DNA of 64,000 nt, from NCBI GenBank assembly GCA_016648135.1, contig JADDOH010011052.1:1-64000 (forward strand). The letters run 5' to 3'. This document shows positions 10,691 to 21,525 of this stretch, one piece after another; positions within the stretch are counted from its first letter, which is position 1; every line of letters begins with the position of its first letter. The position numbers were made by a program, and so were the translations under genes. The stretch comes from Agrypnia vestita. Lineage: Eukaryota > Arthropoda > Insecta > Trichoptera > Phryganeidae. The notes under the pieces were generated by a model. It was not told the origin of the DNA and did no database searches. It saw only the letters and a list, made by a program, of their open reading frames with translations.

Positions 10691-11440
10691 CCTATATTAA
10701 TAATTTCACCACTACCAAATCGTTTTGCTATTTTTGAAGAAACATATATTTATAATATTATTCGTATATCATAATTTTGGGGAATTTCAGTTCTTATATT
10801 TAACACAGAATGTAAACTGACCTGTTTATGCATTTTTTCGTAAATTTTAGACTGTTTACAGTAATGTAAAGAAAAATTACATAACGGGTTTCGTGCAGTA
10901 ACGAAAACATTTGTTTTACATCGCTACCCAGTGACGCAGACGGGAACACCTGTAAATTTTATTGAAAGAAACTCGGGAACATTTTTGCGGCTTCCACTGG
11001 ATTTTGTGAAGCTGGTCTCGATGTAAATTACTCCGACAGAATCCGTATAAAAATGCGGTTTAAAACAGCGCCCGGAACTTTTCAATTTTTAGTGCGGTGA
11101 AATTAATTCAACGGCGTTACTCAACCGAATTTAATCTTTTGTAATATTTCACCGGGTTATGAAGGGATAATCCGCGATTAGGTGTTGTGAAGGTTAAGCT
11201 CTAATAGATAGACTCATCGCCGTAAACTTTATTAATCCCTGTAAAATTGGGTAGCGCATTTCGCTGACGGAATTCTTCCTAGTTTTTCGAAAGAATTCGT
11301 TTGTTGATCAGAAAAACAAAAAAATTAGTCATAAAAACTTTATTTTCACTATAAATCCTTTACATGCGACGCCTTTGTTTTTTCCATTTTATTGTACTTT
11401 TGTTTTCTTAATTTTTTTTTTTGGTTTTTCCACCCTTTAT
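10691..11440. other. Non-repetitive island, no gene
   Basis: The stretch 10910-11280 is less AT-rich than its surroundings and matches no other part of the window. It carries homeodomain-like sites such as GGATAATCCGCGATTAG. It could be unique intronic regulatory DNA; there is no coding signal. Confidence 0.3.
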
Positions 11441-11444
11441 ATTA

Positions 11445-11975
11445 ACTCGTGGCGTCTGCTTGCTTGCTTGCCGGCTTGCCGTCGAAAAAACTTTGAATCG
11501 ATTTTTAACCCTTTTCCCGTGATCCAATCGAGCTGAAACTTTGCAAGCAGACTCGTGGCGACGATCAAGAAGATCTATCAAATTTTCGTTAAAAAAATTA
11601 ATAATTATAGTATTATTTTGGATTTTTCAAATTTTTAATGTTTTTTTCATATAAGTTGTATGGATATTTCAAAGCATATGGTAGACGCGAAACCCGAAAA
11701 TGAGAAAAGGAGTATTGTAAAAACTTGGTTTTTATGAGTTACTTTTGTCACTTCCTTTCTCTTAACTCGTGGCGTCTACTTGCTTGCCGGCTTGCCGTCG
11801 AGAAAATTTTGGATCGATTTTTAACACTTTTCCCGTTATCCAATAGAGTTGAAACTTTGCAAGCAGACTCGTGGCGACGATGAAGAAGATCTATCAAATT
11901 TTCGTTAAAAAAATTAATAATTATAATATAATTTCGGATTTTTAAAAATTTTAATGGTTTTTTTCAAATTGGAAT
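11445..11975 (+). repeat. Tandem duplication, 320-bp period
   Basis: The block starting ACTCGTGGCGTCTGCTTGC at 11445 repeats at 11765 with the same order: GCCGGCTTGCCGTCG, TCGATTTTTAAC, CTTTTCCCGT, CTGAAACTTTGCAAGCAGAC, AAGAAGATCTATCAAATTTT, TTAATAATTATA. Copies differ at scattered bases. Related phrases (ATCCAATCGAGCTGAAATTTTGCA) occur at 36725, so the unit belongs to a dispersed repeat. A further partial unit (AAAACTTGGTTTTTATG) is at 11720 and 12267. Confidence 0.8.
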
Positions 11976-13039
11976 CATTACCAAAGTTTGATTACTAGCA
12001 ACGGCGGCCCGGTAACGTCGCGGAATATTTTCTAAATTTGAATTACTCCATCGGTATACATAATAGGTACTTCACTACGAATTTCTAAAATCTGAATTGA
12101 CTGACAAAAGTTTTTAGAATTTAATCTTCAAAGTATGAAGTGTCTTATCAAAGCTCAAAACATCTGACATTTTAGAAATATATTAAATTACTGTAAGTTT
12201 AGTGTTATGTTATATATTTTAATTCGTCTTTAATTGTTGTTATATTTTACAAATAAAGGGAGTATAATAAAAACTTGGTTTTTATGGGTTAGTTTTTTTA
12301 AGTTTAACTTTTAAGCTTTAAGCTTAACTTTTTTTCTTTGTTATGAGAGATTCATTTGTGTCACTTTGGCAATAAATTAAATTTAAGATAATCAGGAAAT
12401 TCGTTTCTTTAGCATTTGTATTATTGGAGTTATCTACTTTTGGCGCATTTAGAGTAAAAATTGTATTGTAATGGAAGATGCGCATGTAGCAGGGCATGTA
12501 GCGAAAATGCGAGATTATGAAATGCACTTGTAATTAGTGTTCGAGATAGATCTCAATATAATAATTTCGTTCGTTTGCGATTGCGGACGGCAACGCGGCA
12601 ACTACATGACATAGCCACCACAGATTCTCTTTAGACCGTCAAAAATATACTAAATTAAGAGCAGGGCTTATGTTAGATGTAAACCAATAATTAAAAAAGT
12701 TTTCTTTTGCAACAATTATTTTAAATATTTGAGGTTACATTTTTGTAATTGTGAGTTTAAATTTTGTTTATGAAACTCGATAAAACAATCGACAATGATC
12801 AGTGTAGATTTTGTACACACAGTGAAGAAAACAGACTAACTGACCTAGCTTTATCTCATACTAACTGTTCGTAGCCGACATTGCATGGGTTAAGGATTAA
12901 GTTGAAAATAAAATAAAATAATTTGTGGGGTAAAACAAAGGTTCCATTGTTTTTCAAAGCCTCTAATTAAAAATGTTTCCGCTTAATCAAGGCTCGGATG
13001 GATAGGATGTCTAGGGAAGAAATAAAGCCTTTTTTTCAG
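11976..13039. other. No gene recognised
   Basis: AT-rich DNA with one short GC-richer patch (12580-12640). No motif or terminal repeat found. Confidence 0.5.
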
Positions 13040-13087
13040 TCTGAAATATGTATACAAAATTTGGGTCCAATGGGTGAAGCGGTGTAG

Positions 13088-13118
<31 letters not shown>

Positions 13119-13575
13119 TTAATTATTTATTATTATTATTATAATTATTTAATTAAGATTTGTACAGAAAATATATCTGAGGGAGGGGATGGGTTAGAAG
13201 AGGAAGGAAAAATGTCGCCTATATTACCCTACTGGTCCCAAAGGATAAGTTTGCAAATTTTGAATCCGATCGGTCAAACGGTACAGATTTGCATTGAAAA
13301 TATATCAGGGGGAGGAGAAGAGGGAAAAGAGGAGGAATGAAATGTCATTTATGTTATCCGCCGGGATCTTAAAAATAAGTTTGCAAATTTTGAGTCCGAT
13401 CGGTCGAACGGTACAGATTTTCATTGAAAATATATCAAAGGAAAGGAGGAAATGTCGCATATGTTACCCACTGGGTCCTAAAGCATAAGTAGGTATACAA
13501 AATTTGAGTCAAATTTGACAAACGTTGTAGATTTTTATAGAAAACAGACAGACAGTCAGATATTGAGTTTTATAG
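13040..13575 (-). repeat. Satellite-like tandem array, inverted relative to 6.3 kb
   Basis: Four units of the 6310-6835 satellite read on the opposite strand: TTGCAAATTTTGAxTCCGAT, CGGTCxAACGGTACAGATTT, TTGAAAATATATC, a purine-rich GGAGG tract, ATGTCxxxTATGTTAxCC. It ends in ACAGACAGACAGTCAGA and TTGAGTTTTATAGGTATAG, the reverse complement of the leading flank of the other array. A run of 26 T (13088-13113) interrupts the first unit. Confidence 0.75.
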
Positions 13576-16500
13576 GTATAGATATATTCAATGTTGTCGA
13601 TTATTCCCGTTTGTAGCAAAGCTTTATTTTCGGATTGGATTATGCAAAACTCAACTCCATTCTGCAGAGATAATCAAACTTCTAATTATAGTTTCCATTC
13701 AAAGCGCCCCGCAATTGCACACGTCTGAAAACTCTTACCGGGAGCTAATTAATATATTCAAATGCAAACAAGCTGCACACAGCAAAGTAATTATAAATTT
13801 TATCGATGGAGGTTTGTACGTTTCGCACAAAACAATTCTATATCTGAGAGCCGACATATCATATATCCATTTTTGGCTTAAATGACCTAAAAACATTTTT
13901 GTTTATACAACACCACACTTCTTTGTTTCTGAAAATCTTATTCTTATGTCCGTTAAACGAAGGTGAGTAAAAAATTACTTCCTGGTCCCTAGTCAGTACA
14001 TGTCGTCGATATTGCATGCAGTCTGTGCAGCATTAGTGCCACGATTGAACACATATTCGAAAATAACGCGGGTTTTCATTTTGTCCATGGTCGCAGATAC
14101 AGCGATATCAAAGAATAAATAAACGGCTAAAAAACACATGAATAACTAATTTTGAAAAAGGAATGTCACTGCCTTAATATGACATTCATTTGAATTTGGA
14201 ATTCCAAGTTGAATGTAAAATATTAAACTTCAATCTAGCTAGTATTAAAAAACGGAAATTTCATAGGTTATATGTGTACTTTCGCCGTAACACATATTCA
14301 AGGTTGTCATACTGCGTTCTTCACATGTATGCTTAGTATACATAATACTACTGCAGTTACGTGTGTGAAATTTAATCCCACTTGCGTCATTAAATGTTCT
14401 CCGCTATCGTAGTGTTAACACGTCCACTCCGCTAGCAGTTTGCACCAAGGAGGAACAATTGGCAGCGATTTCCGATCGGTCGGAGTATGTGAAAGAGGCT
14501 GAAGTACAATGTAATTTAAATAATATAAACGCATTAAAAATTCAGGCTCTCAATTTTTTTGACTTAGAATATTACTGTCCGGCAATTCAGTGTATCTTAA
14601 ACTACTTATTTATGAGTAAATTAAATAATCAATAAAATTTTGAGAGCCAGAACTAACTAATTAATTAAAAGAACCTTATGTTAAACAAAACAAAGAAAAC
14701 CTAAAAAAGAACTCGTATTTAACTGGTAGAAATTTTATTACGTCACTCGAATAATAAATAATAATTATAATATTTACACCCATTAAATACTATCTATGTG
14801 TATTTTTAAACGATATGAACATCTCGCTACTTTTTTGTTGTTTTTTTGTGCACAACATGAAACATCGTTTTTGAAGCAATTACAATATATAATAGATTGT
14901 GAAAATATTATTGAAAATGTGAAATATTATTGAAAATTAAAAAACTAAAATACAACAAAAATCCGTTTTTTGTAAAATAATTTCATGGACATGAAACGTG
15001 TTAACTCTCAGGCACAGAAACACAATTTAATATTCAACTTATATTTTTGTACAATCCTTTATCCCAAAATTACTCATTTCCTTTCTGTTCTGCGCCTTGG
15101 TTCGGGAGTCTTTTAATCATATTTTCCCAAAATAATATTATTTTATGGCGTAGAATTTATAACGGGCTTACCATTGCCATTAATAATTGCGTATGGTTGA
15201 TTTAGATGCCTGCACAAAGACCCATGAACGAATATAATCAACATGAATCGAATCAAAGGATTGACTGAACCATCATTAAAGCCTTAATATTGTACAAACA
15301 TTACTCGAGCAGAAACATGATCACATATTTATTGTGCTATATAAACAGAATATATTAAATAAACAATAAACCCTAAAGACTAAGACAACAAATGTTATTT
15401 TATAGTGGCTCCGTACATTTATTAAAATTATGTAAAATTAACTGCAACCCGTCAAAAATGACGGACATTTTATGTTTAAATTTCAGTTTTACAATAGTTA
15501 ATTATTACTTGTCTTACATTAGATAGAAAACCTAAAAAATATTATTATAATAAATTGTATACTGTTGAGATTCCCAAAATAAATAAAAAATATTTAAAAA
15601 ATTAAAAAATTAGGTAGTCATAAAAAAATATATTATATAATATAAAGTCAAGGAAACATACGTCCTATCATTTCACTTTAATTCACAATCCGACGGGCAC
15701 TTCACTTTCACTTCACGGGACACTTCATCGACATAACACGCTTGCACATGAATGACTCCTGCTTATCTTCACCAAAAGACACCTACCATACTTCATTTGT
15801 TTGCGTGGAAAAGATTAACGGTTTGATATAATTTGAACACATCATGTAAATCTCCGCGATAGATAACCTTATTCAAAATATTAGAATAAATCCATTTTTT
15901 CCCAAAAATACATAAAATCAAACCTTCCATTAATACACCTTTTAAAAACACATAAAAGCAAAATATTTCCCCAAATTTTCACTTACAGGCAGAATTACGA
16001 GAAGCCACACATTAGGGCATAAACTGCGAACTTATTATTCGGATTAAAATTTATTTAAAGGTTTTTTTTTTCTAATAGATGTAATGGATATTCGATTTTA
16101 AAAACCAATAACATATTTTGTCATATTTTAATCCGACGCCGCTGGATTAAAACGGAATATCTACTCGAACCCAACTTGAAATATGTCCTTTAGTAAAAAG
16201 GTACATTGACTTTTTTTTTAAATTTAGACAAAATGGTAGATTTCAAATAGAAAAAAATCAATGAAAAATATGAAAAAATTACACAAGATGCACGAAATCA
16301 TTATACACCTGATGACAAAAATGACGAAATTTACGGCCTGAAACGACGCGGTTTCTCGATCGTTTTGAAACGTCTCTTTAGTGTCAAGTGAACATGAGTA
16401 GTGCGATCTGCTCGAAACTTTGGGAGTACAAAGGTCTCCGAGATAATTTAAATATATGTATATACAGGTAAGCCACGTCAAAATATCACGCTCTTCTCTG

Positions 16501-17452
16501 TTTCATCTGGCAGCAAAGTACCTACGTAAATTATAATTAAATGTAATTTGTTTAGCAAAGAGTAACATGAATCGGGACGCGACAAACAAAGGACAAATAT
16601 TGCTGTTTGATATAATCACTCTACACCCAAATGTACACCTGTTATCCCCTACAGGGTGGGTGTAATTAAGTGGCCTCCCCCAGATACAAGTTTAACAGGA
16701 ATTAAATGTTTGCAAAATAAACACATTAATTTACCCGAATTAAATTGCTTAGAACTTGGAAGGATGTATAATGAAACACGAATTTACCTCGGTAAGATAA
16801 TACAGCCTCTTCAAAATATGGACTCCTTTTTTGAGTTACCGCCATTACTTTTTGATGTATTGCGGTAACTTTTGTAAAGATTATTACTTTATTCTTAGTT
16901 TTCGTTATTATACTTTTGGGAGGGTCATGACCTCTATGTAAATGATAATCTGCAGCATCATCTAGAATGGAATTAAGCTTTTTGCTGAAGACTTTACCAG
17001 ATCAGTCATTCTATTTTGTGATCTTCTACGAAAACGGGGTGCCTTGGCGACCTAGTACACCACCAATATGTACATTTAAAAAAAAGTTATTAGATATTAG
17101 CTGAAAACAGTCCAATATTTGAAATAGGTGAAACCTATTATATTTGAAATAGTACATCTTTTACCGGCTACCCTTCTATGAATATTAAAAGAGGGAGTTC
17201 GTTTACAGTGTAATATAATCAAAGTAATGTACACAATTCAGCCTATAACAGATTTGTCAGAAATAAAAATGAAATGTTTAATTGAAGTGAATAAAATATC
17301 TGACTGTAAAAGATATATATGAAATAATAATGGAATATTTGTTTTTTATTATTTAAAATATAATAGAAACCTAAAAGGTTTATGGATAACTTTTTTACAT
17401 GATTCAATATAGGAATATAAGAATAATATAATTTAGATACAAAGTCATTTTT
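13576..17452. other. No gene; AT-rich with one small foldback
   Basis: Nearly 4 kb without recognisable coding sequence. The block 13640-13850 is less repetitive and contains AATTA/TAATTA homeodomain-type sites. A short inverted repeat, GGCTCTCAATTTTT at 14549 and AAAATTTTGAGAGCC at 14634, makes a foldback of about 100 bp. 16010-16190 carries an ATTCGGATTAAAAT/ATTTTAATCCGAC inverted pair spaced about 100 bp. The rest shows nothing I can name. Confidence 0.4.
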
Positions 17453-18022
17453 TTATAGTTGACCGAGTTTTAGTATTTTTATCACATCTGTTTTGAATTT
17501 GTCAGTGATCAGTTTTTTGGTCTGTTGTGGCAGGTCGTTGTATAGTTTTAATTCGTTGCAAATTAGTCGGGATTGTGATGTTTTTGTTTTGGCATGTGTT
17601 ATGTTATAGTTTTGAGCCATTCTGGTATTGTGTTGGTGTTTTACATGTATTTTGTATAATTTTATGTCTTCGTCTTGTATTTCGCCAATTGCTAGTCTGT
17701 GAATGATTTTAAGTGTTTCGATTTTTGTAATGTTTTCGATGTTTAATTGTTGTGTTATACTGTGTACAGTTTCAGTTGGTGTCCGGTATTTCAGTTAATA
17801 GACCATTTTTAGTATTTTGTTTTGCTGTCGTTGGAGTCTGTTTAGGTTAGTTTTGTTTCCGGTTCCCCAGAAGGGTATCAAATATCCTATTCTACTCTTG
17901 ACGTTTGCCCGGTACATCAGAATTTTTACGGTCTTCAGTGTGATTTCGTGTATTTTGTGGAATAGGCTGGTCAGTAATAGATAAATTGAAGTAATTATTG
18001 AATTAAAATAAATTTCATACAT
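17453..18022 (-). pseudogene. LINE reverse transcriptase C-terminal region, antisense
   Basis: The minus strand encodes GYLIPFWGTGNKTNLNRLQR and QQNKILKMV, the conserved 'G..FWG......L...Q...K' segment downstream of the polymerase motifs of jockey/CR1-type LINEs. After a frameshift/stop near 17795 the next frame continues with ITQQLNIENITKIETLKIIH, RLAIGEIQDEDIKLYKIHV and a final KILKLGQL before TAA at 17453-17455. About 190 codons survive. It lacks the YADD core and is disrupted, hence inactive. Confidence 0.75.
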
Positions 18023-18119
18023 ATGTATGATTCCTTCCTTCCACCTAGATTGTATATATGTGGAATATAAATGAATGGTCTTTTTATGTATTTTTAAAAA
18101 TATTATTGTTAAATGATAT

Positions 18120-18361
18120 ATGGCGTATAAAAAATATCCAGAAAAAAATATAAAAAATTGAATGCAGTCACCGAGGATTATTAATTTAAAATGTACTGAA
18201 TTCTAGATTTTATATATCTTTCTCTTCCAAAATCATGTTTCCTATAAATTTATGGGCTTTGTTTCCTATAAAATTTCGAATTCAGCACATTAGAAATTAA
18301 TAATCCTCGAGGACTGCATGAATTTTTTTGGATATTACTGCCTTTGCTTTTATACCCCACA
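18120..18361. mobile_element. Short foldback MITE lacking the ribozyme
   Basis: Inverted arms: TGCAGTCACCGAGGATTA then TTAATTTAAAATGTACTGAA on the left, mirrored by TTCAGCACATTAGAAATTAA and TAATCCTCGAGGACTGCA on the right. The outer end GGATATTACTGCCTTTGC...TACCCCACA equals the outer end of the larger element at 42577-43285. This is a deletion derivative that keeps the outer TIRs but has no hammerhead core. Confidence 0.7.
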
Positions 18362-18876
18362 TATATAATATAATAAAAAATTTAATTACATCCATTATCT
18401 TGCGACATTTATACTGTATGTAATATTCCGTAAGTATCAGTAAGACGCATCTTACTTCCGTATAAGACGCAACCTAGAGTTGCATAAATAATTGAAGTTG
18501 CGTAGCAATTAAACACGGAGTACATTGGAGTTTTCTTTCTTGTACTGAATTGTATTGTACATCGTACAATAAAGTATTGTAAATAATTAATTGAACAATT
18601 ATTACGTCCCGACCTTTCACACAATCCACGGCAACAAGACATAATCATTTCAGTTGCTTATCCTGTCTCCCAATAGTTGTTGAAGGAAAGCGATGATCGA
18701 GAACAAAAGAAGTTCTAGGAAGGGATAAGAAGCGACGCTGCCTTTATCAACAGGTATATATTAACTGTTCGAAGAATATTTTTTCTTCTTCTGTATGAAG
18801 GCTTGAACTTTGTGGTGACATTATTATTAAAATAAAACACAAATTACTTTGTTTTCACCACTATATTAGATTAAAA

Positions 18877-18917
18877 AATCTACATGTTTCGAGAACAATG
18901 TTCTCTTCATCAGGATT
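18877..18917 (-). ncRNA. Hammerhead ribozyme, type I minimal, intact core
   Basis: Reverse complement of the 19163-19203 ribozyme. Minus strand order: stem I strand AATC, CTGATGA (18907-18913), stem II GAGAAC/GTTCTC with loop ATT, GAAA, ACATGT self-complementary stem III with GTA cleavage triplet, stem I strand GATT. All core bases are conserved, so a minus-strand transcript should be able to self-cleave, probably as a dimer. Confidence 0.8.
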
Positions 18918-18974
18918 ATTGTGTACTAATCTTAAAAGTTGAAACAAGCAAATATGTTACGGTGAAGGAGCGGT

Positions 18975-19012
18975 TGAGGGGGTTGGTGGGGGAGGGGGGG
19001 GTTCGAGGTGTT
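18975..19012 (+). other. G-rich tract with quadruplex potential
   Basis: GAGGGGGTTGGTGGGGGAG followed by a run of eight G. At least four G-runs separated by short loops allow a G-quadruplex on this strand. The mirror C-rich tracts in the two right-hand copies (19076-19105 and 19350-19380) place the same potential on the minus strand there. Confidence 0.6.
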
Positions 19013-19162
19013 GATTATGGGTCATCTTTCCCTTTTTCACTTAAATCCAAATGACCCATAATAATCAACACCTCGAACCCCCCCTTCCCCTCACCAACCC
19101 CCTCAACCGCCCCTTCACCGTAACATATTTGCTTGTTTCAACTTTTAAGATTAGTACACAAT

Positions 19163-19203
19163 AATCCTGATGAAGAGAACATTGTTCTCGAAACATGTAG
19201 ATT
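19163..19203 (+). ncRNA. Hammerhead ribozyme, type I minimal, intact core
   Basis: AATC (19163-19166) pairs with GATT (19200-19203) as stem I. CTGATGA is 19167-19173; stem II is GAGAAC (19175-19180) with GTTCTC (19184-19189); GAAA is 19190-19193; ACATGT follows, giving a C-G and A-U stem III with a two-base loop and GTA as the cleavage triplet (cut after 19199). The stem III sequence is palindromic, so two ribozymes can pair through it, as described for PLE and retrozyme hammerheads. Confidence 0.85.
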
Positions 19204-19307
19204 TTTTAATCTAATATAGTGGTGAAAACAAAGTTATTTGTGTTTTATTTTAATAATAATGTCACCACAAAGTTCAAGCCTTCATACAGAAGAAGAAAAA
19301 ATATCTT

Positions 19308-19530
19308 TCCACTTAACATTCCAAATGACCCATAATAATCAACACCTCGAACCCCCCCTTCCCCTCACCAACCCCCTCAACCGCCCCTTCACCGTAACAT
19401 ATTTGCTTGTTTCAACTTTTAAGATTAGTACACAATAATCCTGATGAAGAGAACATTGTTCTCGAAACATGTAGATTTTTTAATCTAATATAGTGGTGAA
19501 AACAAAGTAATTTGTGTTTTATTTTAAGAT
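19308..19530 (+). mobile_element. Third, direct copy of the ribozyme unit
   Basis: Starts CTTAACATTCCAAATGACCC and runs through the C-rich block, the ribozyme and AGTGGTGAAAACAAAGTAAT to TTTATTTTAA, where similarity ends. It is a head-to-tail repeat of the right arm with a 274-bp period measured between the two CTGATGA boxes (19167 and 19441). Copies are almost identical, which points to a recent origin or to gene conversion. Confidence 0.8.
19437..19477 (+). ncRNA. Hammerhead ribozyme, type I minimal, intact core
   Basis: Identical in core to 19163-19203: CTGATGA at 19441-19447, stem II GAGAAC/GTTCTC, GAAA at 19464-19467, ACATGTA, stem I AATC/GATT. Cleavage at both plus-strand sites would release a 274-nt RNA (19200-19473), the monomer size of a small retrozyme. 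Confidence 0.85.
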
Positions 19531-20684
19531 ATATATTAATCTAACGCAAGAGTTTTTTCTTCTACTTATATATTATCTTACAGAACAATATAAGAATTTT
19601 ACTAGATGAAATTTTTGCATTTTTATTCACAGAAAAAGTGACAAAAAATCTATGCAATAGTGGTATTTGACTGCAGAATATTAAAAGGGTTGGTAAATGG
19701 GATTTTTCCAATTGAAATAGTCCTATTAGTCATGAGAGACAACTGTCGCCAACTGTATCATAAAAAGGACTACCCTGTGATATGGGTATCATGGACTCCA
19801 CAGGCGCATTAGAAAGCACACTAAATGGTAAAACCGTAATAGATGTATTAACCAACTGATTCATACGAAATTCATATGACTAAGAGAAAGGTGGCTTGCA
19901 TATAAAAACAAACCACTCCTACAAGCCTGCAAATTTTGAATAGCTGTGCCTAAGTTATAAAAGATTTCTAAAAATTTTCTTAATTAATAAGATACATTTC
20001 TGCCCAAATTTTGAGTTATAAATGTCGTAACACTAACGAAGTGATATCAATGGTTTTAAAGAAATACTATTTCAAAGATTACATTTTATTTTCAATATAA
20101 CTGAATTTTTTGGATAATATTTTCAATCAAGTTTCCATATAAAATTTGCAAAGAAAAAAACCTTACAGAAATCCAGGAATACTTCAAGTTTACGAGAAAT
20201 AGAAATCAATTCATAATGCCTAAATTTAAAATAACCCAAATGCAGAACCTTGTAACTACTTCAATAATTTACCTATCGAGATACGCTGTATCAGTAACCT
20301 TTCAGAGCAAATTAAAAAAATTAAAACCTTCCTAAAATCAAAATTAAATTCATAAATCATTTTGATCTTTAGCTTTTTTCAAAATACTTCAACATTTCAT
20401 TATCAAATTACCTTTTATTACCGTATTATTAAATGACTCGCATTTGTACCTATACATATATAAAATACGAACTGTGGCTTCTTCATTAGACTCAAGAGCT
20501 TCTCTTCACTGATGAGGTCCACATGCCTACAAAGTGTTGAAAAAATGTCAATATGTATGTAAATATGTAAGATTTGTATTTTTACCATATTTTAAATTAA
20601 ATAAAAAAATAATAAAAAAATCTTTTGTACTGGTATTTTCGACCCGTATTTTGATGATACAGATCCATTTATACATATCCTCTA
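19531..20684. other. No gene; one weak ribozyme-like motif
   Basis: AT-rich DNA. CTGATGA followed by GGTCCACATGCC at 20498-20516 recalls a hammerhead start, but the GAAA box is absent (TACAAAG) so I do not call it. Nothing else recognised. Confidence 0.45.
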
Positions 20685-20775
20685 ATTGTACGCCTGCTCA
20701 GGATCGATCATCGTGGCGCTCTATCCTCTCTGCCCACTCCCGCATAAAAATGGCCTGACGGTAAGTTAGAAGGCT
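20685..20775 (+). pseudogene. LINE-A 3' end
   Basis: Encodes AQDRSSWRSILSAHSRIKMA followed by TGA and GGTAAGTTAG. The 'QDR..WRSILSA' block is the terminal motif of the LINE-A family seen at 10.5 and 49.0 kb. Only about 25 codons remain. Confidence 0.6.
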
Positions 20776-21525
20776 AGGTACGTTATTTGTTGGACCCACG
20801 TATCACGTTACGAAATATGAATTTTAAAAACATACGCTTTCATCTAATGAACGCCATCAAATATTCTTAATGACAACTGTATTCAGTGTCGTGTTTCTTC
20901 TTGCCTTGACGATTAACAAATTAATATTTCTTTAAGACATGCAACAAATTTAAACGGAAGACTGCAGAACAATAAACTCGTGTGTTTGTAAGAATCCGAC
21001 GCCGTCGCGGCGATAAGCTTACACATTAAATTTGTTTGATTCGGGCCGAAGCGACGCTGTGTCTGCCCCATTAAAACCTTTAATGGTATTGTAATCAGGC
21101 TGTATAAAATATTCATTCAGTATGTATATTTCAAACAGTCATATATTATCAGCTAAAGCAGAGATTCGATACTTTTGATTGAATGTATGACGCATGTGTT
21201 GAAATCGTTTAAAATACCGAATCGGGTATCAGTGGTGTAGTCGCGCATTCCTCAAGAAGGGCCTGAAATTGTTTAACAAATCAAAAATTAGAGATTATTT
21301 TTTTACAAATGAAGTTATAAAATAAAAAGTTTTATGTATATGTAAGGCAAATCTATATGCTGAGACTTATTGAATACAAAATTATATTGACACTAGCTGT
21401 AGCCCGTCAAAATGACGGAACGTTGGTTCGCGTCTTTCCTAAATCCTATATGTAGTGTATTTCTGAAGGGTCACACACATGTGGCGATGGCAACGTCGCT
21501 AGATTACCACCGCCTTCGGGTTTGC
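20776..21525. other. No gene recognised
   Basis: 20930-21090 is a GC-richer, non-repetitive stretch with CCGACGCCGTCGCGGCG. 21385-21430 holds CTAGCTGTAGCCCGTCAAAATGAC, related to GCAACCCGTCAAAAATGAC at 15445, a small dispersed repeat. No coding signal. Confidence 0.4.

Larger units (their letters stand above)
18775..19305. mobile_element. Large palindromic element with divergent hammerhead ribozymes
   Basis: Two arms of about 250 bp (18775-19025 and 19051-19305) are near-perfect inverted repeats around a 25-base spacer. Going outward each arm has ATGACCCAT, a (C)n/(G)n-rich block, CCGTAACATATTTGCTTG, AAGATTAGTACACAATAATC, the ribozyme, TAATCTAATATAGTGGTG, AAAACAAAG, TTCAAGCCTTCATACAG. No coding sequence is present. 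It is best explained as an inverted pair of a PLE- or retrozyme-like non-autonomous retroelement; a third copy follows directly. Confidence 0.8.

Noticed and set aside
20498..20535. CTGATGA followed by GGTCCACATGCC
   Set aside because: GAAA box absent and stem pairing poor; at best an ancient remnant.
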